DNA of 64,000 nucleotides, from positions 124,001-188,000 of the forward strand of contig NZ_BAABJQ010000001.1 of the NCBI RefSeq assembly GCF_039543385.1. The letters are read 5' to 3'. The notes below the pieces were generated by a model. It was not told the DNA's origin, searched no databases, and saw only the letters and a list, made by a program, of their open reading frames with translations. This document shows, in pieces, positions 40,953 through 49,799 of the stretch (the first letter of the stretch is position 1; each line of letters opens with the position of its first letter). Origin of the DNA: Rugosimonospora acidiphila (GTDB taxonomy: Bacteria > Actinomycetota > Actinomycetes > Mycobacteriales > Micromonosporaceae). Position numbers and translations under genes: made by a program.

Positions 40953-41764
40953 GGTCCCTCGGCGAGCCGCCGCAGCCACTGCCGCAGCAGCGCGGTCTCG
41001 GCGGCGGTCAACGCCCCGGCGGCCGGTGCCGCCCCGGCAGCGGCCGCCCCGCCGGATGACGTGTCGGGTGACGTGTCGACTGGCGTGCCGGCGGGTGGCG
41101 CGTCGTCGGCGGGCGGCGCGCCGGCCAGCGCCGCGTCCAGGGCCAGCGCGCGGGCCGCCAGCGGGGTGTCCGCGCCGTCTCGCGCCGGGCCCGCGCCGTC
41201 TCGGGCCGGGTGCGGATCGGTGAGGATCGCGTCGAGCATCGCTTCCCGTACCCGTGCCGACAGCGCGGGGTCGCGCTCCTGCTCCGGACGGGCGATCAGG
41301 GCCAGCGCCACCCCGACGCTCGCGGCGCCGGTCATCTGGGCCGCCGTGGCGACCGGTACCCGCAGGCGCCCGGCATGGGCCACCCGCTCCAGCATGGCCA
41401 CGAGCAGGCCGGTGGCCTCCCTGGGGACGGCGGGCTGGTGCCCGGGCCGGACGCTGCCGTACATGAGGGCGTAGAAGTCCGGGTGCGTCAGGGCGAACTC
41501 GACGTGCAGGTCCCAGCCCCGGCGTAGGTCCTCGACCGGGTCGCCGGTGGGCGCCTGCGCCTGCTTGTCGGCCAGGTACCGCTCGAAGCCGTACGCCGTG
41601 ACCGCCTCGATGAGGCCCTGTTTGTCCCCGAAGATCCGGTAGAGCGTGGGCGCCTGGATGTTGGCGGCGGCGGCCACGGCGCGGGTGGACAGCGCCTCGC
41701 TGCCGGACTCGGCCAGCAGCGAGGCGGCGGCGTCGAGGATGCGCTGCCGGGCGTCTGGGCTCAT
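40916..41764 (-). CDS. TetR-family repressor with alanine/proline-rich insert
   Basis: 282 residues. Helix-turn-helix LDAAASLLAESGSEALSTRA, VAAAANIQAPTLYRIFGDKQ; ligand domain to about residue 190; then an Ala/Pro/Thr-rich stretch before the last helix LTAAETALLRQWLRRLAEG, an unusual addition. Divergent from an aldo-keto reductase, with a perfect palindrome between them that is its probable operator. Its stop lies inside the otsA gene on the other strand. Confidence 0.9.
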   Translation of the reverse strand: MSPDARQRILDAAASLLAESGSEALSTRAVAAAANIQAPTLYRIFGDKQGLIEAVTAYGFERYLADKQAQAPTGDPVEDLRRGWDLHVEFALTHPDFYALMYGSVRPGHQPAVPREATGLLVAMLERVAHAGRLRVPVATAAQMTGAASVGVALALIARPEQERDPALSARVREAMLDAILTDPHPARDGAGPARDGADTPLAARALALDAALAGAPPADDAPPAGTPVDTSPDTSSGGAAAAGAAPAAGALTAAETALLRQWLRRLAEGPHDSTGNSRAVR

Positions 41765-41787
41765 GTTGGCAACGATACCAGCTTGGT

Positions 41788-41802
41788 GTTAGCGTCGCTA
41801 AC
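41788..41802. promoter_or_regulatory. TetR operator palindrome
   Basis: GTTAGCGTCGCTAAC is a perfect inverted repeat (7-bp arms, one central base) in the 86-bp gap between the repressor and aldo-keto reductase genes. A second related site, GTTAACGACGCTAGCTAAC (41810-41828), follows. Two operators in a divergent promoter fit autoregulation plus control of the reductase gene. Confidence 0.75.
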
Positions 41803-41850
41803 GGCTCGCGTTAACGACGCTAGCTAACGTTGATACCAAGGGGACGCACA

Positions 41851-42846
41851 ATGAAGATCCGCACTCTGGGTGCCACCGGCCCGCGCGTCTCGGCGCTCGG
41901 CCTGGGGCTCATGGGCATGTCCGACTTTTACGGGCCGACCGACGAGGGCGAGTCGCTCGCCACCATCCACGCCGCGCTCGACGCCGGGGTGACGCTGCTG
42001 GACACCGGCGACTTCTACGGCATGGGTCGCAACGAACTGCTGCTGCGCGAGGCGCTGCGCGGACGCGACCGGGACAGCGTCACCATCAGCGTCAAGTTCG
42101 GCGCGCAGCGCGACCCGGCCGGCAACTGGCTGGGGTATGACGCGCGGCCGGCCGCGGTGAAGACCGCGCTGGCCTACAGCCTCAACCGGCTCGGCACCGA
42201 CTACATCGACATCTACCGGCCGGCCCGGCTGGACCCGTCGGTCCCGATCGAGGAGACCGTCGGAGCGATCGCGGAGCTGGTTCAGGCCGGCTACGTGCGG
42301 CACATCGGCCTGTCCGAGGTCGGGGCGGCCACGCTGCGCCGGGCCCAGGCGGTGCACCCCATCGCCGACCTGCAGATCGAATACTCGCTGCTCTACCGCG
42401 GCATCGAGAAGGAGATCCTGCCCACCGCCCGGGAACTCGGCATCGGCGTCACGGCGTACGGCGTGCTGACCCGTGGCCTGCTCTCCGGCCACTGGACCGC
42501 CGGGCGTGAGCTGACCGCCGCCGACTTCCGCGCGGCCGGCCCGCGCTTCCAGGGCGAGCACCTGGAACGCAACCTCGCCCTGGTCGAGGCGCTGCGAAAG
42601 ATCGCCGCGCAGCGGAACATCACCGTCGCCCAGGCCGCTATCGGCTGGGTCGCCTCCCGTGGCGAGGACATCGTGCCGCTGGTCGGCGCCCGCCGCCGCG
42701 ACCGGCTCGCCGAGGCGCTCGGCGCGGCCGACCTCGCGCTGGCCGAGCAGGATCTGGCCGCCATCGAGGCGGCGGTGCCGGCCGGGGCGGCGTCCGGCGA
42801 GCGGTACCCGGTCGGACAGCTGCACAGCCTGGACAGCGAGGGCTGA
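41851..42846 (+). CDS. Aldo/keto reductase
   Basis: 331 residues, TIM barrel. MKIRTLGATGPRVSALGLGL, LLDTGDFYGMGRNELLLREA (catalytic Asp and Tyr), VTISVKFGA (Lys) and IDIYRPARLDPSVPIEETVG, where the usual active-site His is replaced by the PAR form seen in part of the family. IGWVASRGEDIVPLVGARRR is the NADPH-binding end. ATG with AAGGGGA. Substrate unknown; TetR control suggests response to a small toxic carbonyl or antibiotic. Confidence 0.93.
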   Translation: MKIRTLGATGPRVSALGLGLMGMSDFYGPTDEGESLATIHAALDAGVTLLDTGDFYGMGRNELLLREALRGRDRDSVTISVKFGAQRDPAGNWLGYDARPAAVKTALAYSLNRLGTDYIDIYRPARLDPSVPIEETVGAIAELVQAGYVRHIGLSEVGAATLRRAQAVHPIADLQIEYSLLYRGIEKEILPTARELGIGVTAYGVLTRGLLSGHWTAGRELTAADFRAAGPRFQGEHLERNLALVEALRKIAAQRNITVAQAAIGWVASRGEDIVPLVGARRRDRLAEALGAADLALAEQDLAAIEAAVPAGAASGERYPVGQLHSLDSEG

Positions 42847-42890
42847 CCGAAGCGGCTCGTCCCGGTGGGCACCGGTTAGGGTGTCCCACC

Positions 42891-43361
42891 GTGGCGAGCT
42901 TCTTCAAGGGCGCGACCGCGAGACTCGGCCGGCTCGCGGGACGTGGCACGGGCCGCGTCCCGGGACAGCCGCGTCCGGCGCCTCCACTGCATCCGGTGCG
43001 GCACCTGGTGTACGCGCCGCAGCTCGACGGGCAGGCCGACCCGGGCGAGATCGTGTGGACCTGGGTGGTCTACGAGGACGAGCCCGATCAGGGCAAGGAC
43101 CGGCCGGTGCTGGTCGTCGGCCGGGAGGGCAGCACGCTGCTCGGCCTGATGCTGTCCAGCCGGGCACAGCGCGACGGCCAGCACAACTGGTACGCGCTCG
43201 GCCCGGGCACCTGGGACCGGGATCGGCGGCCGAGCTGGATTCGCCTGGACCGGGTGCTGCGGGTGGAGGAGGACGGCATCCGCCGCGAGGGCGCCATCCT
43301 CGACCGCGAACGGTTCGAGGCGGTGGCCGACAAGCTGCGCACCGAGTACGGCTGGCACTGA
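42891..43361 (+). CDS. PemK/MazF-family protein without adjacent antitoxin
   Basis: 156 residues. After about 50 linker residues comes the fold core: PGEIVWTWVVYEDEPDQGKD, RPVLVVGREGSTLLGLMLSS, then WIRLDRVLRVEEDGIRREGA, which match the PemK/MazF barrel. The family toxins are RNases that cut mRNA; this long form with IVWTWVVYED instead of the usual GEIWLVDLDP is conserved in actinobacteria and may have another job. GTG start. No small antitoxin gene lies beside it. Confidence 0.78.
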   Translation: MASFFKGATARLGRLAGRGTGRVPGQPRPAPPLHPVRHLVYAPQLDGQADPGEIVWTWVVYEDEPDQGKDRPVLVVGREGSTLLGLMLSSRAQRDGQHNWYALGPGTWDRDRRPSWIRLDRVLRVEEDGIRREGAILDRERFEAVADKLRTEYGWH

Positions 43362-43382
43362 CGTCATCACGGCCCGACCGGC

Positions 43383-43553
43383 CTCACGCCCGCCCCGGTG
43401 GCGGGGTGAGCAGGCCGCGGGCCATCGCGGTGGTGACCGCCGCGGTCCGGTCCGAGACGTTGAGCTTGGCGAAGGCGCGCAGCAGGTGGGTCTTCACCGT
43501 CGCCTCGGAGATGTAGAGGGCGCGCCCGATGTCGGCGTTGGTGAGCCCGCGCG
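43383..43553 (-). pseudogene. 3' remnant of a LuxR-type response regulator gene
   Basis: Only the end of a LuxR helix-turn-helix survives: RGLTNADIGRALYISEATVK, THLLRAFAKLNVSDRTAAVT, then TAMARGLLTPPPGRA and stop. There is no start, receiver or first half of the helix-turn-helix. It joins, in another reading frame, directly to the ABC ATPase remnant upstream (junction about 43550-43566, in GCCGGCGCGC-type sequence), so it is one side of a deletion. Confidence 0.85.
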
Positions 43554-43557
43554 CCGG

Positions 43558-44182
43558 CCACGAGCCGGCCGCTGACCATGATCGCGATTCGGTCGGCGAG
43601 GGCCTCCGCCTCCTCCAGGTAGTGCGTGGTCAACAGGATGGTCGTACCGTCGTGCGCGAGCTGACGGACGAGCTTCCAGAACTGCCGGCGGGCCTGCGGG
43701 TCGAAGCCCGTGGTCGGCTCGTCAAGGAAGAGCACCTCCGGCGATCCGATGATGCCCAGGGCCACGTCGACCCGCCGGCGCTGGCCACCCGACAGGGCGC
43801 GGATCCGCTTGCCAGCCTGCTCGGTCAGGCCGACCTGGTCCAGTACCGTCGCCGCGTCTCGGCTGCGGGGGTAGTAGCCGGCGAAGTGGCGGACACTTTC
43901 CGCCACGGTGAGCTCGGCGACGTCCGTCGCGGACTGCAGGACCACCCCGATGCGGCACCGCCAGGCGCGGCCGGCCCGCTGCGGGTCCTCGTCGAGTACG
44001 CGGACCTCGCCCGCGTCGCGGCGCCGGTGGCCTTCCAGGATCTCCACCGTGGTCGTCTTGCCGGCCCCATTGGGTCCCAGTAACGCGAACACCTCGCCGG
44101 CGGCGACGGTCAGGTCGATGCCGTCCACCGCCCGCCGGCCCTGATAGTCGCGGATCAACCCGCGAACCTCGATGACTGTCAT
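43558..44182 (-). pseudogene. 5' remnant of an ABC transporter ATPase gene
   Basis: About 208 residues of a normal ABC-2 type ATPase: MTVIEVRGLIRDYQGRRAVD, Walker A GPNGAGKTTT, Q-loop VVLQSATDVAELTVAES, signature ALSGGQRRRVDVALGI, Walker B VLFLDEPTTGFD and switch THYLEEAEALADR. After VSGRLVA the family sequence stops and the frame runs on through unrelated Arg/His-rich codons to 43367. The permease gene that should follow is absent. Probably non-functional; ATG at 44182. Confidence 0.85.
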
Positions 44183-44325
44183 GCGACCATCGTCGTGAAT
44201 CGGCGACGGTTCACGGGACGCCCGAGCGATGGAGGGGGCCTGTCCACCAGTCGATGGACAGGCCGCCCAGCGGCGCGGGCGCGAAGCGGGCCACGCGACG
44301 GCGGCGCAGCCCTCTCCCCGTCGAT

Positions 44326-44586
44326 CTAATGGCCGCCGGTGCCGGTGAGTCTGCGGGTGCCGGCCGGCGGTCGGCCATACCGGCGGACCAGCGCTGTGAC
44401 GATCGCCGCGCCGAACAGCAGGCCCGGTCCACAGTGGACGGCCAGCACACCGGCCAGGCTCGGCCCACCCCAGTCGTGGCGGTACGTGGTCGGGTCGCCG
44501 AAATCGATGATGAACGGCTCGACGATCGCCCGGCCAAACAGGTACAGACCCAGGATCACGCCGGGTACCAGCAGAAACTTCCGCAC
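44326..44586 (-). CDS. Small membrane protein, unknown function
   Basis: 86 residues with two membrane helices: FLLVPGVILGLYLFGRAIVE and GVLAVHCGPGLLFGAAIVTA, joined by DFGDPTTYRHDWGGPSLA. GTG start with GGGAGGGAG upstream. No family recognised. It lies 143 bp upstream of the decayed ABC gene on the same strand and may have been the first gene of that operon. Confidence 0.7.
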   Translation of the reverse strand: MRKFLLVPGVILGLYLFGRAIVEPFIIDFGDPTTYRHDWGGPSLAGVLAVHCGPGLLFGAAIVTALVRRYGRPPAGTRRLTGTGGH

Positions 44587-44729
44587 TTTCTCGCTCCCTC
44601 CCGTACCTGGCCAAAGCTACGAACGCGGGCCCCTAGGGCGCCTCGGGGACGTTCCCGATCGGACCCCTGATTCCGGCCCGATTCGGGCCGGTCACGATTA
44701 GCCGCCCGGTGAGCGGGAAAACCGCGTCA

Positions 44730-45725
44730 ATGAGCGACCAGCAAGACGAGAAGCAGATGGAGGGCGACAACCCGAAGCGGCGGGAGTTGGCCCGGCAGGC
44801 TCGTGCGCAGGGGCGCCGGCCCAGCCAGGACCGCGTCACCCTCGGCTCGTCGAAACAGATACAACAGTCGCCACAGGGGCAACAGCATGGGCCGGCGCCG
44901 GCGGGGGCGCACAAGCCCGCGGCCGAGGCGCGACCGCAGCCGAGCCGACCCGGGCCGGCGCCCTCCTGGCCCCGTCCCGACCCCGAGCTGATCGGGACCG
45001 CACCGCCGCCGGAGCCGCTGGTGCTGCGCTACCGGGAGGTGGTCGGCGAGGTCGGACGCCGCATCGGGGTGGACTTCGAAGAGGCGAAATCCGCCGCGGA
45101 GGCCGCGGTGACCGTACTGGCCCGGGCGCTGAACGAGCCCGACCGGGAGCGGTTCCTCGACAAGGTACCGGCCGAACTGCACGAGAACTACGCGGTCAAC
45201 GTGCCGTACCCGCCGCGCGGGGTGGCCGGCTTCGTCGAGGAGGTGGGGCGGATCTCGCACCGTACCCCGGACGTGGCCCGGTACCAGGCACAGACCGTGA
45301 TCAGCGTGCTGAGCGAGCAGGACAGCGGGTTCATCCAGTCCCTGTACCTGCCGCCCGACCTGCGCGAACTGGTCGAGCCACCGGCGCCGGCCGGCGGTGG
45401 GCTGGTTGGGCCGGACGGGCGTACCTCACCGCTGAGCGCGGAGGAGCTGAGCGCCGCGCTGGATCGGCTGCCGTACTGGTCGGGCAACAGTCGGGCGTTG
45501 ACCCGGACCATCACGCTCCCGCCAGCGAACCTGGATCGGGTGCTGGACATGATCGACGGGGTGCGCCGGGATTTCGGGCGGGGGCCGAAGGTGACCCGGG
45601 ACGACCCGGAGAACGCCACCCTCGTGGTCCGTACCACCAGCGTCGACGCGGTCACCGCGCCGGACGTGGACCTGGCGCACCGGCTGGACGACGCGATCGA
45701 CCAGGCCGGCGCCGGGATCACCTGA
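44730..45725 (+). CDS. DUF2267 domain fused to a pterin dehydratase (PCD)-like domain
   Basis: 331 residues. A charged start (DNPKRRELARQARAQGRRPS) is followed by a Pro/Gln linker; residues about 110-215 are DUF2267 (LRYREVVGEVGRRIGVDFEE, ELHENYAVNVPYPPRGVAGF); the end (about 230-331) resembles 4a-hydroxytetrahydrobiopterin dehydratase: LSAEELSAALDRLPYWSGNS, then ENATLVVRTTSVDAVTAPDV. The active-site His-His motif of PCD is replaced (Asp-Val-Asp-Leu-Ala-His keeps one His), so enzyme activity is doubtful. ATG at 44730; a GTG seven codons earlier is possible. Function unknown. Confidence 0.75.
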   Translation: MSDQQDEKQMEGDNPKRRELARQARAQGRRPSQDRVTLGSSKQIQQSPQGQQHGPAPAGAHKPAAEARPQPSRPGPAPSWPRPDPELIGTAPPPEPLVLRYREVVGEVGRRIGVDFEEAKSAAEAAVTVLARALNEPDRERFLDKVPAELHENYAVNVPYPPRGVAGFVEEVGRISHRTPDVARYQAQTVISVLSEQDSGFIQSLYLPPDLRELVEPPAPAGGGLVGPDGRTSPLSAEELSAALDRLPYWSGNSRALTRTITLPPANLDRVLDMIDGVRRDFGRGPKVTRDDPENATLVVRTTSVDAVTAPDVDLAHRLDDAIDQAGAGIT

Positions 45726-45746
45726 CGGGCGAGCCGGGCCAGCGCG

Positions 45747-46208
45747 TCAGGCGGCGGTGCCTTCGTCGGGGATGGCGCCCTCCCCGGCGTCGAGCAGGGT
45801 GGTGACTATCCGGTTGAGCGCGGCGAGGTCGGCCGCGTCCAACTGGCGCACCGGCTGGGGTGGCTCGTTGAGGATGTCCTCGGCGCGCGCGGCGGCCGCC
45901 GTCCCGTCCGGCGTCGCGGTCACGATCTTCGACCGGCGGTCGGTGGGGTGCGCGCTGCGCACGACGAGCCCGCGCCGCTCCAGGTCGTCCACCACCAGCG
46001 TGGTGTACGGCGCGTCCGTGCCCAGCCCGGCGGCCAGCTCGCGCATTGTCAGCGGCGCCTCGGCGAGCTTGCGCAGCGCCTTGGCCCGGATGAAACTCAT
46101 GCCCAGCGCGTCGCAGACCTCCTTGCGGCGGTCGTAGCGATCCATCACCAGGGCGCGCACTGCCCGCCAGGTCTGGGCCTCCAACTCGGCGCGCGGCGGA
46201 TCGGTCAT
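45747..46208 (-). CDS. MarR-family transcriptional regulator
   Basis: 153 residues with winged helix: LTMRELAAGLGTDAPYTTLV, VDDLERRGLVVRSAHPTDRR, SKIVTATPDGTAAA. Its ATG overlaps the stop of the upstream exporter gene (ATGA), so regulator and exporter are co-translated. Likely represses the operon through the TAGTTGT repeats before the exporter and responds to a compound the pump exports. Confidence 0.93.
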   Translation of the reverse strand: MTDPPRAELEAQTWRAVRALVMDRYDRRKEVCDALGMSFIRAKALRKLAEAPLTMRELAAGLGTDAPYTTLVVDDLERRGLVVRSAHPTDRRSKIVTATPDGTAAAARAEDILNEPPQPVRQLDAADLAALNRIVTTLLDAGEGAIPDEGTAA

Positions 46209-47650
46209 CGCACGCCCGCCGGTACCCGAGACGGCTCATCGATGAACTCGGCGGCCACCGTCGCCGCGGTCCGGCGCGCCCACCGTCCGGTCGTGACGAA
46301 GCCGAGCACCGCCACCACGAGACCACAGCACGTGATGATCCACCACCCGGCGTGGCTGGCGGAGGCGAAGCCCACCTGCAGCGACCCGTGGACCGCCGAG
46401 GTGACCACCGAGCCGACCACGGCGATGCCGAGCGACTGGCCGACCTGCCGGCTGGTGGACGCGACGGCCGCCGCGACTCCGGCCTGGGACACCGGCATGC
46501 CGGACACCGCGGTGTTGGTGATCGGCGGGTTCAGCAGGCCGAAGCCGATGCCGAAGATGACGTACGAGACGAACAGCAGCGCGATCGACGTGTGCTCGGT
46601 CAGGCTGGTCATCACGGCGGCGCCGGCCGCCATCGCGATCCCTCCGACCGCCAGCGGTAGCCGGCCACCGCGCCGGCTGACCATCCGCCCGGCCCACGGC
46701 GCGCACAGCGACATCACCACCGCCAGCGGCAGGGTGAGCAGCCCGGCGTCCAGCGCCGAGAACCCGCGCGAGTCCTGAAGGTAGAGCGTGTTCAGGAAGA
46801 GGAACGCGCCCATCGCACCGAACCCGGAGATCGCGATCAGGGTCGCGCCGCTGAACGGCGCGCTGCGGAAGAACCGCAGGTCCAGCAGCGGCTCCTGGCG
46901 CCTTGGCTCATAGAGCAGCAGACCGATCACCGAACCGACGGCCACCACGAAGCAGCCGAGGATCTCCGGGGAGGCCCAGCCGCGGCCCGGTCCCTCGATG
47001 ATCCCGTAGGTGAGAGTCGCCAACGTGAGCAGCACCAGCACCTGACCGAACGGGTCGATCCGGCGGCTGCGCGCCGCCCGGGACTCGGGCACGAACATCG
47101 CGGTCAGCACGATCGCGGCCACCACCACCGGGATGTTGATCCAGAAGATCGAGCGCCAGCCGACGGACTGGACCAGCAGGCCACCGACCGTAGGCCCGAG
47201 CGCGAAGCTGATTCCGACCACGCCGCCCCACACGCCGATCGCGGTGGCGCGCTGGCGCCGGTCGGTGAACACATTGGTGATGATGGACATCGCCACCGGG
47301 TTGAGCATAGAGCCGCCGATCGCCTGCAGGATTCTGAACCCGACAAGCGTCCCGATGTTGGGGGCCACGCTGCACAGCAGCGAGCCGACACCGAAGATCA
47401 CCAGGCCGATCTGGAAGACCCTGCGCCGGCCGACCCGGTCCGCGGTCGACCCGGACAGCATCAGCAGGCTGGCCAGCACCAGGGTGTACGCGTCGATGGT
47501 CCACTGCAGCCCCGACACCGACGCGCCCAGGTCGCGCTGAATCGACGGCAGCGCGACGTTCACGATCGTGTTGTCCAGGGAGACGATGAACAGGCTCAGG
47601 CAGCAGATCGCCAAGATCAACCACCGGCGACGGTCCGTGACTTCGGGCAC
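46205..47650 (-). CDS. DHA2-family MFS drug:H+ antiporter (EmrB/QacA type)
   Basis: 481 residues, about 14 membrane spans. Signatures: LDNTIVNVALPSIQRDLGAS (motif D1 of the family), GSTADRVGRRRVFQIGL (motif A), GRMVSRRGGRLPLAVGGI (its repeat) and LGPTVGGLLVQSVGWRSIFW (motif C). It expels drugs or own metabolites by proton antiport. GTG start with GAGGAT upstream. First gene of the exporter-MarR operon. Confidence 0.94.
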   Translation of the reverse strand: MPEVTDRRRWLILAICCLSLFIVSLDNTIVNVALPSIQRDLGASVSGLQWTIDAYTLVLASLLMLSGSTADRVGRRRVFQIGLVIFGVGSLLCSVAPNIGTLVGFRILQAIGGSMLNPVAMSIITNVFTDRRQRATAIGVWGGVVGISFALGPTVGGLLVQSVGWRSIFWINIPVVVAAIVLTAMFVPESRAARSRRIDPFGQVLVLLTLATLTYGIIEGPGRGWASPEILGCFVVAVGSVIGLLLYEPRRQEPLLDLRFFRSAPFSGATLIAISGFGAMGAFLFLNTLYLQDSRGFSALDAGLLTLPLAVVMSLCAPWAGRMVSRRGGRLPLAVGGIAMAAGAAVMTSLTEHTSIALLFVSYVIFGIGFGLLNPPITNTAVSGMPVSQAGVAAAVASTSRQVGQSLGIAVVGSVVTSAVHGSLQVGFASASHAGWWIITCCGLVVAVLGFVTTGRWARRTAATVAAEFIDEPSRVPAGVR

Positions 47651-47663
47651 CGGGGATCCTCAT

Positions 47664-47698
47664 TAGTTGTACGAATGGAATAGTTGTCAAGCTACAAC
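47664..47698. promoter_or_regulatory. MarR operator candidates
   Basis: Two direct copies of TAGTTGT (47664-47670 and 47681-47687), the second forming an inverted repeat GTTGT-N6-ACAAC (47683-47698). They lie just upstream of the exporter start in an AT-rich patch, where a MarR dimer could bind. The rest of the gap to 47912 shows no gene. Confidence 0.65.
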
Positions 47699-47912
47699 CA
47701 ATGTCCGGTGCCGCCCAGTGATCTAACCAACGTGGTGATCTGTCCGACTACGCCGGTCACGGGCAGCTCCTGCGCGGGGCGAGCCTCGGGGCCGACGCGA
47801 CTCAGGGCGGGCCAGCGGCTTGGGTTTGGGGCCGCGCCCGCGAGTTGGGTATGGGGGCGGGCGCGCGTGAATGTCCCGGGGCCGGGCGTCGGCCCGGCGG
47901 ATCAGCGGGTCG

Positions 47913-48698
47913 TCAGACTCGCGCGGTGTCGCGACGGAACAGGCGCATCGCGCCGATGCCGAACAGCGCCGTCCAGATCAGCACGTTGGCCAGCGCGGTC
48001 GCGGTGAAGCCGCCCACCAGCGGGGAGCGGGCGATCACACCGACGCCGTAGACCGGGGTGAACTTCGCGATCGACTGCAGCGTGTGCGAGAAGACTTCCA
48101 GCGGAACGAAGATCCCACCGAACGCGGCCAGGACGGCCAGCAGCGGGCCGACGAACTGCATCACGTTCTCGGAGGGCAGCAGGAAGCCCATGAACAGCCC
48201 GAACGCGGCGAACACCAGCGAGCACAGCCAGGCGGCCAGCCCGGACAGCAGCCACACGTGCGCCGGCATCCGCACGCCGCTCAGCGCGCCGACCACGAAC
48301 ACCACCGCCACCGCGATCAGGCCGAGGACCATGGCGGTGACCAGCTTCATGAGCACATAGGCGACCGGCCGCAGCGGGGTGAGCCGCAGCTGCCGGCTCC
48401 AGCCCATGCTCCGTTCGACGGCCACCGCCGCGCCGCCCGAGGTGGTGCCCACCATCGCCCCGTACACCGCCATGCTGATCATGATGTATGCGATGGCGGA
48501 CTGGCCGCCGAGCTGCTCGTTCTTGTTGGGCAGGCCGAACAGCAGGAAGAACACCGTGGGGAAGATCAGGATGAAGATGAGGGTGCGGCGGTTGCGCAGC
48601 ACCCGGCGGACCTCCAGCCGCAGCGCGGTGAGGTTGAAGCCGCCCAGCGGCGGAACCTGTCGCGTCTGGGGTGCCGGTGTGGCCGTGGACGACGTCAT
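47913..48698 (-). CDS. ABC-2 type exporter permease
   Basis: 261 residues with six membrane helices: RTLIFILIFPTVFFLLFGLP, YIMISMAVYGAMVGTTSGGA, VLMKLVTAMVLGLIAVAVVF, LSGLAAWLCSLVFAAFGLFM, FVGPLLAVLAAFGGIFVPLE and a last near the C-terminus. WSRQLRLTPLRPVAYVLMK is the typical cytoplasmic loop of DrrB-like permeases. ATG overlaps the ATPase stop (ATGA). It forms a dimeric export channel with the ATPase; substrate unknown, such pairs often give drug resistance or self-protection. Confidence 0.93.
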   Translation of the reverse strand: MTSSTATPAPQTRQVPPLGGFNLTALRLEVRRVLRNRRTLIFILIFPTVFFLLFGLPNKNEQLGGQSAIAYIMISMAVYGAMVGTTSGGAAVAVERSMGWSRQLRLTPLRPVAYVLMKLVTAMVLGLIAVAVVFVVGALSGVRMPAHVWLLSGLAAWLCSLVFAAFGLFMGFLLPSENVMQFVGPLLAVLAAFGGIFVPLEVFSHTLQSIAKFTPVYGVGVIARSPLVGGFTATALANVLIWTALFGIGAMRLFRRDTARV

Positions 48699-49627
48699 CG
48701 TTGGCTCCCCGCGGTGGCGGTAGGGTTCTGCGAGGCATCGTCGCCGGTCAGCGCGATGAACGCCTCCTCGAGGTTCCTCGAGGTGATTTCCAGGTCCCGA
48801 GCGGCGGTCTGGGTCAGCAGGTGCCGCGCCACGCTGTCGGAGTCCGCCGTGCGCACCAGCACGGTGTCGCCGCGCAACTCGACCGTCTCGACCCCGGGCA
48901 GCGCCGCCAGTGCCGCCTCGTCGGCGTCGGGCAGGGTGGCCCGGACGATCCGGCCGGCCGCGAGCGCCTTGATCTCGGCGGTCGTGCCGTCCGCGACGAT
49001 GCTGCCCTGACGGATGAGCACTATCCGGTCGGCGTACGCGTCGGCCTCGTCGAGGTAGTGGGTGGCGAACATGACCGTGCGGCCCCGTTCGGCGTCCCGC
49101 CGGATGGCGGCCCAGAACTCGCGCCGGCCCTCGACGTCCATCCCGGCGGTCGGCTCGTCCAGCAGCAGCAGTCGCGGATCCGAGAGCAGGGCGATGGCGA
49201 ACCTCAGCCGCTGCTGCTGACCGCCGGAGCACTTGCCGACCCGCCGGTCGGCGATATCACTGATGCCGGCCCGCTCCAGCACCTCGGCGACCGGGCGGGC
49301 GTGCGAGTACAGCGAGGCCGTGTAGACCAGGGTCTCGGCGACCGTGAAGTCCTTGAGCAGGCCACCGGTCTGCATGACCGCGGACACCTCGCCCCGGGCG
49401 ATCGCCTCGGACGGCTGCTTGCCGTAGACCCGAACCGTGCCGGCGTCCGGCCTGGCGAGGCCGAGCACCATGTCGATGGTGGTGGTCTTGCCGGCGCCGT
49501 TCGGGCCGAGGAACGCCACGATCTCGCCGGACTCGACGGTCAGCGTCACGTCGTTGACGGCGGTCACCGCCCCGAACCGCTTGGTCAGCCGGCGGAGGTC
49601 CACCGCGAGCTCTCCATCTGTGGCCAC
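48695..49627 (-). CDS. ABC transporter ATPase (DrrA-like)
   Basis: 310 residues from the GTG preceded by AGGGGGA; an ATG 12 codons upstream is less likely. VDLRRLTKRFGAVTAVNDVT, Walker A GPNGAGKTTT, Q-loop AVMQTGGLLKDFTVAET, signature CSGGQQQRLRFAIAL, Walker B LLLLDEPTAGMD, switch FATHYLDEADAYADR. The C-terminal 90 residues form the regulatory domain of this subfamily. Unlike the remnant at 43.6-44.2 kb, this exporter is complete. Confidence 0.94.
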   Translation of the reverse strand: MATDGELAVDLRRLTKRFGAVTAVNDVTLTVESGEIVAFLGPNGAGKTTTIDMVLGLARPDAGTVRVYGKQPSEAIARGEVSAVMQTGGLLKDFTVAETLVYTASLYSHARPVAEVLERAGISDIADRRVGKCSGGQQQRLRFAIALLSDPRLLLLDEPTAGMDVEGRREFWAAIRRDAERGRTVMFATHYLDEADAYADRIVLIRQGSIVADGTTAEIKALAAGRIVRATLPDADEAALAALPGVETVELRGDTVLVRTADSDSVARHLLTQTAARDLEITSRNLEEAFIALTGDDASQNPTATAGSQR

Positions 49628-49799
49628 GGGTCCCCCTAGGTGCCGTCCGCTCGCGGCCAGCATAGAAGACGGAGAGCCGCCGGGGAGCCCCTCGACAGTG
49701 ACCGTTGGCGATGCGGTTTCGCACGACCTGCGGCGGCAGGGCTCCGCCGGCGACGCCGCGTAACGGACGGTGAGGAAGGGTCCTAGTTACCATGGCGGC

